A stretch of DNA of 30,813 nt, taken from positions 1 to 30,813 of the IMG/VR virus record IMGVR_UViG_3300029913_000081; one strand, written 5' to 3'. The DNA comes from a virus. The notes below the pieces were generated by a model, which saw only the letters and a program-made list of their open reading frames with translations, was not told the origin of the DNA and made no database searches. How positions within the stretch are numbered: the stretch's first letter is position 1; every line of letters begins with the position of its first letter. The position numbers and the translations under genes are program-made. Below are positions 16,011 to 23,805 of the stretch, one piece after another.

Positions 16011-16277
16011 ATGCCGAACTCCATGTCTCCTGATTCCCGCCGGGCTAACTTCATCGTGAGCAAAGACTTCTACGCCGGGCTCGAAGAGCTCGCGCAGAAG
16101 CAGCGAGTCACCGTGTCGGAGTTGATCCGCCGGGCTCTGGAGAAGGAGTACGACCAAGTTGAAGACGCCCACCCCGTCATCAACGTCCGACCAATTTCCA
16201 AAACCCAGAAAAAAGAAGCGGGTAAACCTGTCCCCGGACGCCCCCAAAAGGCGCGGAGACAAACCGCTGCGAAATGA
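16011..16277 (+). CDS. Ribbon-helix-helix (CopG-like) DNA-binding protein, candidate repressor
   Basis: 88 aa. Residues 11-48 fit the ribbon-helix-helix fold: a beta strand ANFIVS, helix KDFYAGLEELAQKQ, turn RVTV, and helix SELIRRALEKEYDQ. The rest is a basic, probably disordered tail (KTQKKEAGKPVPGRPQKARRQTAAK). Such proteins bind short palindromes as dimers or tetramers. It lies 38 bases after the integrase and is likely co-transcribed with it. The window holds at least nine copies of a short palindrome at promoters and no other clear DNA-binding regulator, so this is the best candidate for their binding protein; that link is inference. The upstream sequence is AC-rich (ACCAAACCCACCGCT). 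Confidence 0.75.
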   Translation: MPNSMSPDSRRANFIVSKDFYAGLEELAQKQRVTVSELIRRALEKEYDQVEDAHPVINVRPISKTQKKEAGKPVPGRPQKARRQTAAK

Positions 16278-16290
16278 TACCTTGCCACCG

Positions 16291-16485
16291 ATGAATACAC
16301 CCAGAGCCGACGAAGTGATGATCTCCCTAAACCTCCCAGAATCCCTTTGCCAACGGATTGAAGCGGCAGGAAAAGACCCAACCGAGGAGGCCCGAAAAGT
16401 GGCCGAATCCTTGGTCGGAAACTACCAGCAAGGCGACAAGAGGTCGATCAGATGGATGGCCGGCAAGAGTCTAAGGGCGGCGTAG
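16291..16485 (+). CDS. Small protein, possible second ribbon-helix-helix-like regulator
   Basis: 64 aa from the ATG at 16291, 13 bases after the previous gene. The frame is open upstream, but that part overlaps the 88-aa gene. The pattern EVMISLNLPESLCQRIEAAGKDPTEEARKVAESLVGNY (7-44) has a strand then two helices, as in ribbon-helix-helix or antitoxin-like proteins, but is weaker than its neighbour. The C-terminus is basic (GDKRSIRWMAGKSLRAA). It is followed by the plus-strand terminator and so closes the integrase operon. No toxin partner is visible. Confidence 0.6.
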   Translation: MNTPRADEVMISLNLPESLCQRIEAAGKDPTEEARKVAESLVGNYQQGDKRSIRWMAGKSLRAA

Positions 16486-16505
16486 ACAAGTTGCAGCCTG
16501 GGTTT

Positions 16506-16548
16506 CCCCGGGGTCCCCGTAAACCGGGGGCTCCGGGGTTTCCTTTTT
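16506..16548 (+). terminator. Intrinsic terminator of the integrase operon
   Basis: CCCCGG (16506-16511) pairs with CCGGGG (16533-16538), and inner CCCCG with CGGGG around TAAAC. The plus-strand tail is TTTCCTTTTTC. It separates the plus-strand operon from the convergent minus-strand genes ending at 16559. Confidence 0.8.
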
Positions 16549-16558
16549 CTCCCTTTCC

Positions 16559-16708
16559 TTAAGAAGAGCAAACGATGACGGTCGACGCCGTAATCCACGC
16601 CGCGGGGTCGTCCGCCCCCGCGGACGGCCCAGGGCCGTCGTCTTCGTAGAAGTACCAGATCGCTACGGCGGCGGTGAAGATCCAGAGGGTTGTAAGGAGG
16701 GCCATCAT
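16559..16708 (-). CDS. Small membrane protein of 49 aa
   Basis: Starts ATGATG at 16708 and ends TAA at 16559. The start overlaps the stop of the upstream 63-aa gene (ATGA-type), so translation is probably coupled. A membrane segment covers residues 3-20 (ALLTTLWIFTAAVAIWYF), followed by an acidic Gly/Pro loop (YEDDGPGPSAGADDP) and a second short hydrophobic stretch (AAWITASTVIVCSS). It is the last gene of the right-hand minus-strand run, facing the plus-strand terminator. The function is unknown; it is small enough to be missed by routine gene callers. Confidence 0.65.
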   Translation of the reverse strand: MMALLTTLWIFTAAVAIWYFYEDDGPGPSAGADDPAAWITASTVIVCSS

Positions 16709-16896
16709 CGGAGGTCCTCCAGGTTATCGGGGAAATGGTTCCCGTCCGGGTCAAACGGGACCGCCTTTCGGCGGACCGGGTGCCCGAGCAGCTCGAGCAC
16801 GTCGTCGAGATTGAGCCGGTGCCCCTCGTCCACCTTCTTCCCGTCCCGGTAGAGGGCTTCCCAGTCTTCGCCATTTGAAAGAATCGTGAGGCTCAT
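16705..16896 (-). CDS. Small protein of 63 aa, unknown function
   Basis: It begins SLTILSNGEDWEALYRDGKKVDEGHRLNLDDVLELLG, a strand-strand-helix pattern reading like a small alpha/beta protein, and ends acidic (FDPDGNHFPDNLEDLR). The start overlaps the previous stop by ATGA and its own stop overlaps the next start. The tight coupling supports it as real. Not recognised as a named family. Confidence 0.65.
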   Translation of the reverse strand: MSLTILSNGEDWEALYRDGKKVDEGHRLNLDDVLELLGHPVRRKAVPFDPDGNHFPDNLEDLR

Positions 16897-17189
16897 CGTT
16901 TGGTGGTTGCGATCTTTGGAGAAATCCGTAAGTCTCGCGGCCCACGAACAACCTCCGCTGTAAACGTGATCTCCTTCCCGTTCGGGCTGTTGCCGCCGAG
17001 CATCTTCGGGATCAGATCGTATTGATTCACCGCCCTGTCGGGGCGTTCTATGATGATCGTTTCCATAGGAGAGTTAGACTCCAGTTTTACAAATCCCTCC
17101 CAATCACTCTCGATGTGGAACTCTCCCGAAACAGGTTTTCCGTCGAGCTCAACCGTGAACGTCTGCTTAATCGTGATTTTCGCTTTCAT
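16893..17189 (-). CDS. Beta-rich protein of 98 aa, unknown function
   Basis: The sequence alternates short strands (KITIKQTFTVELDGKPVSGEFHIESDW, METIIIERPDRAV, GKEITFTAEVVRGP), suggesting a small beta-sandwich or barrel. There is no signal or membrane segment. It starts as TAA-CC-ATG after the KTSC gene and overlaps the next gene by four bases. Not recognised. Confidence 0.65.
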   Translation of the reverse strand: MKAKITIKQTFTVELDGKPVSGEFHIESDWEGFVKLESNSPMETIIIERPDRAVNQYDLIPKMLGGNSPNGKEITFTAEVVRGPRDLRISPKIATTKR

Positions 17190-17191
17190 GG

Positions 17192-17407
17192 TTACTGCTT
17201 GGTGGCCGGAAACTTCGGCTGGTTTTTGATGTTGGTGGCGAAGTGCGACCCGACGCTGTGGGCCGTCACCAAGGTGTGGTGGTCACTCGCGGAGACGTTG
17301 CCATAGTGGTAGACGCCTCCGGTTTTGAACTTCACGGCGAGCGTTTTGGTCGCCGGGTCGTGCCCGATCTCCGAGATCTGGGACGACTTTACGGAGTTCA
17401 TTTTCAT
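17192..17407 (-). CDS. KTSC-domain protein
   Basis: 71 aa from the ATG at 17407, which overlaps the upstream stop (ATGA). MNSVKSSQISEIGHDPATKTLAVKFKTGGVYHYGNV is the KTSC pattern: 'V-SS-I..IGYD..T.TL.V.F..G.VY.Y', then a helix and a 'SVGSHFATNIKN' end. KTSC domains (named after a Lys tRNA synthetase C-terminal fusion) are frequent in phages and plasmids with no proven phage role. The longer open frame upstream has an Arg-rich, non-homologous start and is rejected. Confidence 0.85.
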   Translation of the reverse strand: MKMNSVKSSQISEIGHDPATKTLAVKFKTGGVYHYGNVSASDHHTLVTAHSVGSHFATNIKNQPKFPATKQ

Positions 17408-17781
17408 GACCGCGCTCCCACTGCAAAAAGTTCGACCAAGTCTTCGCAGTCGAGGAACCTGTTCAATGCGACGTACTCGACATCTGGGTAGCACTTTTCG
17501 CACGGCTCGTTATAGACCACCAGAACACAATCTTCGGGTTCCAAACCCTCCCCTCGACACTCGATGTCCGGCCGAGGGATAAGGACTCCCTCCCACTGCG
17601 AGTTTCTGCGCACGTCAATCTTCTCCTCAAGGCAAAACTTTTCTTCGTCTTTATAGTACCACGAGACGACGGCCCCAATCGTCAGCGGGCACTTGATCTT
17701 TTCATAAGCGTCGAGGTCCCGGGGGAGTTCCGGGTTGTTGAGATCCGAAGACAGCTGTTGTAGTTGTGGGTGAGTAGCCAT
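17404..17781 (-). CDS. Protein of 125 aa, unknown function
   Basis: The start at 17781 was chosen because it follows the primase stop as TAA-CC-ATG; the longer open frame runs inside the primase gene. The protein is acidic with five Cys (including the pair ECRGEGLEPEDC and EPCEKC), aromatic strands (GAVVSWYYKDEEKFCLEE, VLVVYNEPC), and a final helix (LDCEDLVELFAVG). A metal-binding role is possible from CEKCYPD, but no family is recognised. Confidence 0.65.
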   Translation of the reverse strand: MATHPQLQQLSSDLNNPELPRDLDAYEKIKCPLTIGAVVSWYYKDEEKFCLEEKIDVRRNSQWEGVLIPRPDIECRGEGLEPEDCVLVVYNEPCEKCYPDVEYVALNRFLDCEDLVELFAVGARS

Positions 17782-17783
17782 GG

Positions 17784-20237
17784 TTATTCTTTGGGTAGGG
17801 TTGAGGTGAAGGAAATGGACGCAGGAGAAGAAGTCTCCGTCACTGGGTGCGTGTTTGGTGATGAGGAAACGGCAGGCGGTTCCACGCCCGCCTTCAAAAC
17901 CGTGTACCCCTTTACGGAGAATGTTTGGCCGTTGGTTTCCCGCGTGGCCGTCGTCTCGTCCCGGACGATGGAGTAGCCGTCGAGATCGACACGGTTGGCG
18001 CACCGCTGGAAGAGCGGCCCGAAGCTGGTTCCGAGGTAACGCAGCTCCGCCGCGTCGTCTCCGAATTGCTTGTTCGCATCCCCTGACTTCCGGTACGGCT
18101 CGAACCCGCCTTCCCCGCAGAGGTTCAAAAGCTCGTGCATTTTCAACGGCTCAAACAGTCTGCCGCTCTTGTCGGCCTGGACGGCGACGCGTTGCAACCA
18201 GGAGAGCCGGGCGTCGCCGGCACGGGTCTGAATGGATCGGTGACCCACGAGCATGGGTGCCTCGCCGAAAAGGTTCTGGCAAAACCAATCTCCCCGCCTT
18301 GCCCACCACCGGAAATCGTGGTCCCCGTGGTCCTCGCGACCGGGGCAACCGCGGCTGTACCACTCCTGCACCACGCGGTAGACGCACCCGAGGTAGTACG
18401 ACTGGTTGAGCTTGATCCACTCCGCCACGTCGACTTTCTGGACCCCGTCGCCGTACTGCTTGAATTTGAAAAACTGGGGCTGCTTCTGGATGCGGATGAT
18501 CGACGACCGGTTGGCCATGTCGACGGTAAGACTCAACTCGTTCGAGGACAGGAGGGTGACGAAGCGGCTGACCTTCACCTCGATCTCCGCTTTGCCGAAG
18601 CCGCGGGCACCGAACGTGTCCGGGGCGGTCAAGAAACCCTCCACGAGGGGCGAGTCCAGCCGGCCGCGCAAGTTTTCGAGACAGATGAACGGACGGCCGC
18701 GGATCAGTGCCTCCTGGAAGCTTTCATCGAGGCCACCAACGCCGCCTTTCTTCTGACTCACCATCGCCGGGGTCTCGCCGTAGATGGCGCAGATCATCTT
18801 GTGCCGGTATCCCTTGCCGGCCTGGCTGTCGTCGGCTTCCGCCACGTCGACGGGCGGGCGGCCCCCTAGAAGGCCGGAGAACACGAGAGCCGGCGTGATG
18901 AAGCTCATGATAGCGCGGCTCCGGTGCGCGGGGCTCTCGAAGAGGAAATCGCCGACGAGATCCCGAATTGCTTCGATCGCTTCTTTGAGCGGGACGACGG
19001 GAACTGTCGCCCCGGTGGCGTTGGATACGTAAAGCTTGGTCTGTGCGTTGTAGCCATCGCTGTGGATGGCCAGAGCCCCCGTGTCGTCCTTGAAAAGGAT
19101 GGGGCACGTGACCACACCCTCAACGAAGGGGAGACGCTTACGCTCGTCCGCGGCAAGGAGAAGCTTGGCGTGGAGCTCGGGCAGAAGACAGAGAGTCGTT
19201 TTCTCTTCGCCGTCCTTGAACTTGCGGAAGCCAAAGCGGGTATACTTCTCCCACGTCGCCTGTGCCCGGATGACCGTCATCGGTTCCAGACACGGCCCCG
19301 TGGTCGTCGAGGAGCCGATCTCGGACACCGTGTTCCCGCGGAGGTAGAAATTACGAGTGCCTTTCAGGATCTCGTATACCTGCTCCGCGGCGTCTTCCAC
19401 GCTGGCGTAACCGTCGGGGAGAATAACGACCTCGTTGGATAGGCTGGCTTGGCGGAGGAGGGCGTTGGCGCGGACCACCTCCGCCATGCAGGAGGTGTGG
19501 AGGCAATGTACGGTCGGGACGCCGTCGACCGCGACCTGACAATCCCGATCACCGTCACCGGCCGTGTGCCGCTCCTTGCCCGGGCAACGGCAGAACCCGC
19601 GAACATCATCTTCCCAGATGACGCCATGGAGTTGGGTCTCGGCCACCTTGCGCCGGTTGGCGAGCAAGGTCTCGGCGAGGGGTTTCCCGACCTCGCGCAC
19701 GACCGATTTGCTTGGCTCCGAAACGCTGACGTCGTCCGGCCAAATGATGTCGGAATATTTGAGCGTGACCGCCGGGGCATCCACGAGCCAAGTGTAGTCG
19801 CAGCCGGTCGGGTGCCGGCCGTAGATCGCGGTGTAGTTGCCGGTCGAGCGCCACTCGCCGACTGGTTTGTTTTGCGCTTTGCTGAAAAGCTTGCAGGAGC
19901 CCGGGTATTCCCCGTCGATGCGGACCCAGAGGTTGCAACCGCGCACCCCGCGAGTGCGGAGTGTACTGGCCAGAGACGGGTTTTTGTCCAGGAGCTCCGC
20001 GGCAACGTCGTCGTCGTCGAGGTCAATGGAGATCAGACCCTCAGAGGGTGCCCCAAGGCTAACACCCACATTGGCTACCAATAGGGATGCGGAGTAGGCC
20101 GCGGTCTGAGTGTCGGCGATTTGCGTCTTCTGCCACCCCCGGGCCAGACACTTCTTCGTGCCAAACTGGAGAGGGAGAAGAACGGTGTTGGACCCGAGGC
20201 GGGCGTAGATCGCCGTGATGATTTCAGGAGAAGGCAT
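17784..20237 (-). CDS. Primase-helicase: prim-pol domain, zinc motif, AAA+ helicase
   Basis: 817 aa. Residues 1-160 match the bifunctional primase/polymerase fold: metal-binding acidic residues in ISIDLDDDD (D72, D74), RTRGVRGCNLWVRI (95-107) and GEWRSTGNYTAIYG (127-140). Residues 215-250 form a zinc motif (CRCPGKERH ... HCLHTSC). The C-terminal half is an AAA+ helicase: a shortened P-loop DDSQAGKGYRHK (469-480), Walker B FICLEN (517-522), sensor TLLSSNE (561-567) and Arg-finger region DMANRSSIIRI (573-583). It should prime and unwind at the phage replication fork beside the DNA polymerase. The start is preceded by TAAG from a 26-codon frame. The P-loop ends GKG rather than GKT/S, as seen in some phage primases. 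Confidence 0.85.
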   Translation of the reverse strand: MPSPEIITAIYARLGSNTVLLPLQFGTKKCLARGWQKTQIADTQTAAYSASLLVANVGVSLGAPSEGLISIDLDDDDVAAELLDKNPSLASTLRTRGVRGCNLWVRIDGEYPGSCKLFSKAQNKPVGEWRSTGNYTAIYGRHPTGCDYTWLVDAPAVTLKYSDIIWPDDVSVSEPSKSVVREVGKPLAETLLANRRKVAETQLHGVIWEDDVRGFCRCPGKERHTAGDGDRDCQVAVDGVPTVHCLHTSCMAEVVRANALLRQASLSNEVVILPDGYASVEDAAEQVYEILKGTRNFYLRGNTVSEIGSSTTTGPCLEPMTVIRAQATWEKYTRFGFRKFKDGEEKTTLCLLPELHAKLLLAADERKRLPFVEGVVTCPILFKDDTGALAIHSDGYNAQTKLYVSNATGATVPVVPLKEAIEAIRDLVGDFLFESPAHRSRAIMSFITPALVFSGLLGGRPPVDVAEADDSQAGKGYRHKMICAIYGETPAMVSQKKGGVGGLDESFQEALIRGRPFICLENLRGRLDSPLVEGFLTAPDTFGARGFGKAEIEVKVSRFVTLLSSNELSLTVDMANRSSIIRIQKQPQFFKFKQYGDGVQKVDVAEWIKLNQSYYLGCVYRVVQEWYSRGCPGREDHGDHDFRWWARRGDWFCQNLFGEAPMLVGHRSIQTRAGDARLSWLQRVAVQADKSGRLFEPLKMHELLNLCGEGGFEPYRKSGDANKQFGDDAAELRYLGTSFGPLFQRCANRVDLDGYSIVRDETTATRETNGQTFSVKGYTVLKAGVEPPAVSSSPNTHPVTETSSPASISFTSTLPKE

Positions 20238-20238
20238 C

Positions 20239-20319
20239 TTAGGACGGGTAAATATCGGAAAACGAAAGGATGAATTGTGCCGCGAGCTCGGGGACGAACT
20301 CGTTGTAGTAGGCAGCCAC
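20239..20319 (-). CDS. 26-codon mini-gene between two replication genes
   Basis: A GTG at 20319 abuts the previous gene's TAA with no gap, and its TAA (20241-20239) is one base from the primase ATG. The peptide reads AAYYNEFVPELAAQFILSF then SDIYPS. AYYNE followed by a helix recalls the N-terminus of many phage cytosine methyltransferases (AYYNE.DP.AA.WLR.LI), so it may be a remnant or independent peptide. The exact fit argues for translation; expression is unproven. Confidence 0.45.
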   Translation of the reverse strand: MAAYYNEFVPELAAQFILSFSDIYPS

Positions 20320-20670
20320 TTACTTCGCTCCCTCCGCAGGGGGTGTCAGTGTCACCGGGAACAGCGGCGCTGTGGGCCAAGACATTGAGTAGGCGGCGAC
20401 TCCGGGGAGGCTCGGGTCGCAGAACATCACTGCACTGATCGTGGCCTCGGCCCCTGCTTCATCCAGCACCTTGGCACTGAACATCGGGAACGGGGTGTTC
20501 ATCCGCTGCCCCTGCAAGAGGATCCCAAGCAGGGAGCGGGAAACGCCCAGGATGATTTTTTCGAGCCCCGCATCTGCGCCGAGCTTGATGGCGTCGATGC
20601 AGACTTGGGTACATTGCTCCCGGTTTGTGGGTGTAGGGGGCGGGGTGGGGACAGTCGGAGAGGTTTCCAT
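20320..20670 (-). CDS. Protein of 116 aa, unknown function
   Basis: The N-terminus is Pro/Thr-rich (residues 2-16). It is followed by a helix with Cys (EQCTQVCIDAIKLGADAGLEKIILGVSRSLLGILLQ) and a Pro-rich C-terminal half. It is the first gene after the promoter-operator at 20696-20712 and is likely co-transcribed with the primase-helicase. Not recognised. Confidence 0.6.
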   Translation of the reverse strand: METSPTVPTPPPTPTNREQCTQVCIDAIKLGADAGLEKIILGVSRSLLGILLQGQRMNTPFPMFSAKVLDEAGAEATISAVMFCDPSLPGVAAYSMSWPTAPLFPVTLTPPAEGAK

Positions 20671-20695
20671 GGGTCGGCAAATGTCAGGTATGGTT

Positions 20696-20712
20696 GCGGT
20701 ATAAGCAACCCG
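20696..20712 (-). promoter_or_regulatory. Operator/promoter element upstream of the primase operon
   Basis: Minus strand CGGGT-TGCTTAT-ACCGC, touching the DNA polymerase stop codon (20713). GCTTAT would be the -10; no good -35 is seen at 17 bases, so activity may be weak or need another factor. Confidence 0.65.
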
Positions 20713-22611
20713 TTACTTCAAATAGTGGGTGGAAAACTGGGATTCACACCCCAAAGGCAACCCCTTCATGAAGCCCGGCGTGGCGGACATGATGCCCTCG
20801 ATTTTGAGCTTCATCGCCTCCTCTTCCTCCTGCGTCCCAGCGGGGACCTCGCAGATCACTTCGTCGTGGACCTGCATGACGACAGGGATTCCCGCCGCTT
20901 CGAGGCGGAGCATGATCGCCGCGAAGATTTCACGGGCCGTCGCTTGGACGATGTTTTCCGTGAGGACTCCGCCCCAGTAGCGCATACGGATCACTTTTTC
21001 CGCGCCGTGGACCTGCTTGACCACCTCCGCCGACAAGCCACCACCATCTTCCACCTCCACCTTGCGATACCGCAGGAGCCGGCCGGTCGGGAGCTGGATC
21101 AAGAAATCCTTCCCGATGTGGCACTTCATCGCCTTCTCCAACTTCTTCCACAGGTCCGTGGTGTGCGTCTCCGTCGTGCGGAAGTCGTTCACCATGGCTG
21201 TGCTCTCCTCGAGCGTGATGACGAGGTCCGCCATGATCTTGGCTACCAAGATGAACTTGTCCTTGCCGCAGCCGTAGCCGAGCCCGAGGACGGCCGCCTT
21301 CGCCCACTTGTAGAGCGATGGGTCTTCCTTCTTGAGCTTGCCTTTCTTCTCCGCCGGCCACTTCCCTTTGGCCACGGCGAACGCTTCGTAGACGCCGAAA
21401 CCTTCGCGGATCTTCTGCAAAAATCCCGTATTCCCCGCCAGCCATGCGAGTGTGCGAGGTTCGATCTGGGAGGAGTCAGCAATCGCGAACTTGCATCCCT
21501 CGCCGGCAATAGTGATGTGACGCAGGTCGACCCCGAACACCTCGTCGCGGTTCTGATTCTGCATGTTCAGACCGCCATCCCCGGACCACCGGCCCGTGAT
21601 GCACGCCCCAAAATACTTGAGGTAAAAAATCATCCGGCCGTTGGGCAATAGCCTGCTCTCCATCTTCTCCAGCTTCTTGAGTAGGATGTTAGACCGGCGG
21701 TGGTCCCGCATCGCGCCGACGACCGGGTAACTGTCCCCGTACTTTTCTTCCCAGGCTAGGCATTCCGGACTGTCTTTCGCGAGGGACGACGGAGCCTCGA
21801 TTCCCTGCTCTTTGCACCAGAGATTGAGCTGCTTCTTGGAAAGGATTCCTTTCTCGTTGTCTAAGTCTTCCGGTGCCCAGGGGATGATCTGTCGGGAGGT
21901 TTCCTTGACTGCACGGAGCTTGGCTAGTCCTTCGTGGAGAAGGGGGATGTCGAGCTTGACACCCCGTCGCCCCATGGTGCGGGTCAGGGTCGAGAGCTTC
22001 CGCTCGTGCGCCGGCCACAGCGGGGCCAGAGTGAGCCAAAGCTTGTCGCGGCAATAGACAGAATCGTCCATCGCGTACGCCAGCATGGTCGCTTTCTGCT
22101 CGTCACCGAGCATGTACCAATACTTCCCCTTCATGTCGTCTCGCGCCTGCTTCGAGATCTCCATGTTGAAGAACCACTTGAGGGCCAGCTTCGTGGCTCG
22201 CGGGGCTCCGAAGTAGGCGGCCATGTCGGCGGTGCAGAGCCATTCTTCGGGAAGCGCGTCCGCGGGGATGGCCTTGCTCTCAATGAGGGAGAGCTGCACC
22301 GCCTCGTCGAACCCCGCGTTGTGGGAGATCCAGCGTTTACCCTTGCCTCGGATCAGGTGCCACGGGGCTTCCTGCGGGTGGCCGACGAAGCTGACGCCCG
22401 GGCCGTAGATCGAGACGAGATACGCGTCGAACATCGGGTGCCGGCAATAGTGGTGGTTGCCGAGCAGTTTGACCGTGCATTCCTTGTCGTAATACGTCTC
22501 GAAGTCGACGGCGTAGGTGTTATCGAAATCGGGGTTACCGGTCACCGGGGGCGGAGCTGTCGTGGTGCCTTGCTGAAAAATGGCGGATGAAAGAGAGGTG
22601 TCGGAAATCAT
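20713..22611 (-). CDS. DNA polymerase, family A, with 3'-5' exonuclease
   Basis: 632 aa. The exonuclease domain keeps its acidic set: AVDFET (D36, E38), SHNAGFD (D102) and YAMDDSVYCRD (Y179, D183). Polymerase motif A is IADSSQIEPR (D379), motif B AKAAVLGLGYG (K438 onward) and motif C VMQVHDEV (D583). All catalytic residues look intact, so it should be an active replicative polymerase. Motif A has Ser where many have Tyr (D-Y-S-Q-I-E) and motif B has LGLGYG, as in several phage lineages. The start at 22611 is about 9 bases after the predicted transcription start, with leader CACCTACCT and no Shine-Dalgarno sequence. Confidence 0.93.
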   Translation of the reverse strand: MISDTSLSSAIFQQGTTTAPPPVTGNPDFDNTYAVDFETYYDKECTVKLLGNHHYCRHPMFDAYLVSIYGPGVSFVGHPQEAPWHLIRGKGKRWISHNAGFDEAVQLSLIESKAIPADALPEEWLCTADMAAYFGAPRATKLALKWFFNMEISKQARDDMKGKYWYMLGDEQKATMLAYAMDDSVYCRDKLWLTLAPLWPAHERKLSTLTRTMGRRGVKLDIPLLHEGLAKLRAVKETSRQIIPWAPEDLDNEKGILSKKQLNLWCKEQGIEAPSSLAKDSPECLAWEEKYGDSYPVVGAMRDHRRSNILLKKLEKMESRLLPNGRMIFYLKYFGACITGRWSGDGGLNMQNQNRDEVFGVDLRHITIAGEGCKFAIADSSQIEPRTLAWLAGNTGFLQKIREGFGVYEAFAVAKGKWPAEKKGKLKKEDPSLYKWAKAAVLGLGYGCGKDKFILVAKIMADLVITLEESTAMVNDFRTTETHTTDLWKKLEKAMKCHIGKDFLIQLPTGRLLRYRKVEVEDGGGLSAEVVKQVHGAEKVIRMRYWGGVLTENIVQATAREIFAAIMLRLEAAGIPVVMQVHDEVICEVPAGTQEEEEAMKLKIEGIMSATPGFMKGLPLGCESQFSTHYLK

Positions 22612-22621
22612 AGGTAGGTGA

Positions 22622-22638
22622 GCGGTGTATTAAACCCC
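22622..22638 (-). promoter_or_regulatory. DNA polymerase promoter with operator
   Basis: Minus strand GGGGT-TTAATAC-ACCGC; TAATAC is a good -10, but the -35 (TTCGAG, 18-base spacing) is weak. It overlaps the RNA ligase stop codon and continues into CTCACCTACC, which is shared with the copies at 29771 and 25758. Confidence 0.72.
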
Positions 22639-23568
22639 GGCTGCCACTGTCTCGAAAGCTGACGCCACGAGCTTCTCTTTGTACCACTCCGGAAGACCCG
22701 TCGTGAGGGTCCGCTTCAACTGCGGCCACGCCCACGCGAACACAGCGTCGAGGATCTCTTCCTTGCACTCACGGAGCACATCCTCGGGGACTTCCTTCAT
22801 GAGCTTCCCGATGTCGCGGGGGTCGTTCTCAATCTGGCCGCCCTCGGACAAATGCTGGATCGCCTTCTGCCACCGGGCAGGCGTCGCGAACTGGCGTCCG
22901 AGGAGCTGGAGGATGTCAGCACCAGACTTCGGGCCGTGCTCCGTCTTCCAAGTTGCTCCGTGGACCTCCTTGAACGCTTCACTTACCAGCTTGGCGATGA
23001 CGAGTTTCTTGTCCGGGCCGAAGACATCGTAGCCGGCCGGCTTGAGCACGATGCCCTCAACCTTCTGTCCTCCGAGAATGCTCTCCCGGTCGAGGAACGA
23101 TCGCAGGAAAGCTTCCGCATTCTCCTCGGGGAGTTTGCCATGGTAATAGGTGGGCACCAGCTCCAACCCGAGGCCCACGCAGAGGACCTGTTTGTTGTTC
23201 CGGTCGAGGAACCACCCGGCGGCGTCTTGGACGTCGTAGATGATGACATTGAGCGCCGGGACCCGCCCGTAGGTCAGGGTATTATGGTGCGGCTTCGACA
23301 AGTATTCCCCGCGATAAGTGAATCCGGGGATCAGGCTATCCCCGATCGAGCGCACCGACTCCACGGCCTTCCCAAACAGCTTTTCCGGGTCTTCCATGTT
23401 GATCTGCTTGCCTTTCGACCGGCAAGCGAGGTTCCCCTCGAGATCTTTCCCGAAGGAGAATTGTGAGCCGTCGACCTTCTCCTCGATCACGAGGGGGACG
23501 GAGAGGAGTGGGAGGAGGGCGCGATGGCCAAGATTGAAAATGGACGGGTAGGATTCGATGGGGTTCAT
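22630..23568 (-). CDS. RNA ligase
   Basis: 312 aa. Nucleotidyltransferase motifs are in order: motif I EEKVDGSQF with adenylated Lys31 (KVDG 31-34), motif III FTYRGEYL (RGE 86-88), motif IV VEGIVLK (170-176) and motif V KKLVIAKLV (187-195). The spacing and the 'EGIVLKP' form fit the Rnl2-type RNA ligase family rather than DNA ligases. The C-terminal third is helical and unassigned. Phage RNA ligases usually repair tRNAs or RNAs cut by host defence nucleases; here no polynucleotide kinase is visible in the window. The stop lies inside the DNA polymerase promoter. Confidence 0.85.
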   Translation of the reverse strand: MNPIESYPSIFNLGHRALLPLLSVPLVIEEKVDGSQFSFGKDLEGNLACRSKGKQINMEDPEKLFGKAVESVRSIGDSLIPGFTYRGEYLSKPHHNTLTYGRVPALNVIIYDVQDAAGWFLDRNNKQVLCVGLGLELVPTYYHGKLPEENAEAFLRSFLDRESILGGQKVEGIVLKPAGYDVFGPDKKLVIAKLVSEAFKEVHGATWKTEHGPKSGADILQLLGRQFATPARWQKAIQHLSEGGQIENDPRDIGKLMKEVPEDVLRECKEEILDAVFAWAWPQLKRTLTTGLPEWYKEKLVASAFETVAAGV

Positions 23569-23574
23569 AAGTGG

Positions 23575-23805
23575 CTAAGAAATGGTTGCCGTATCTCCGT
23601 CGACGGTGACGACGCCGCGGCCTTTCAGCACGCAGACAGGTTGGGTTTTGCGGTAGTGGGGCCGGACGGTGGCCCGGAGGACGAAGTCATGGACGATGTG
23701 GCAGACGCCCGACTGGTGGACGCTCCAACAAGCCCGACCAGCCGAACGGCTGGCCGGTTTGTTGAAGTGGAGGAAAAACGCCCGAGGTTTAGAGGGCGTT
23801 GGCAC
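23575..23805 (-). CDS. Small phage protein of 76 aa, unknown function
   Basis: GTG start at 23805, overlapping the previous gene by 17 bases. The pattern FNKPASRSAGRACWSVHQSGVCHIVHDFVLRATVRPHYRKTQPVCVLKGRGVVTVDGDTATI recalls a small protein seen in other phages ('WTVH..G.C', 'RKTQP', 'GRGVV..DGDTA'), with no assigned function. It looks like a compact beta-rich basic domain with three Cys and several His. The role is unknown. Confidence 0.65.
   Translation of the reverse strand: MPTPSKPRAFFLHFNKPASRSAGRACWSVHQSGVCHIVHDFVLRATVRPHYRKTQPVCVLKGRGVVTVDGDTATIS

Noticed and set aside
19239-19256. Operator-like GCGGGTATACTTCTCCC inside the primase gene
   Set aside because: Only one half-site matches well and it is within coding sequence, so it is likely chance.
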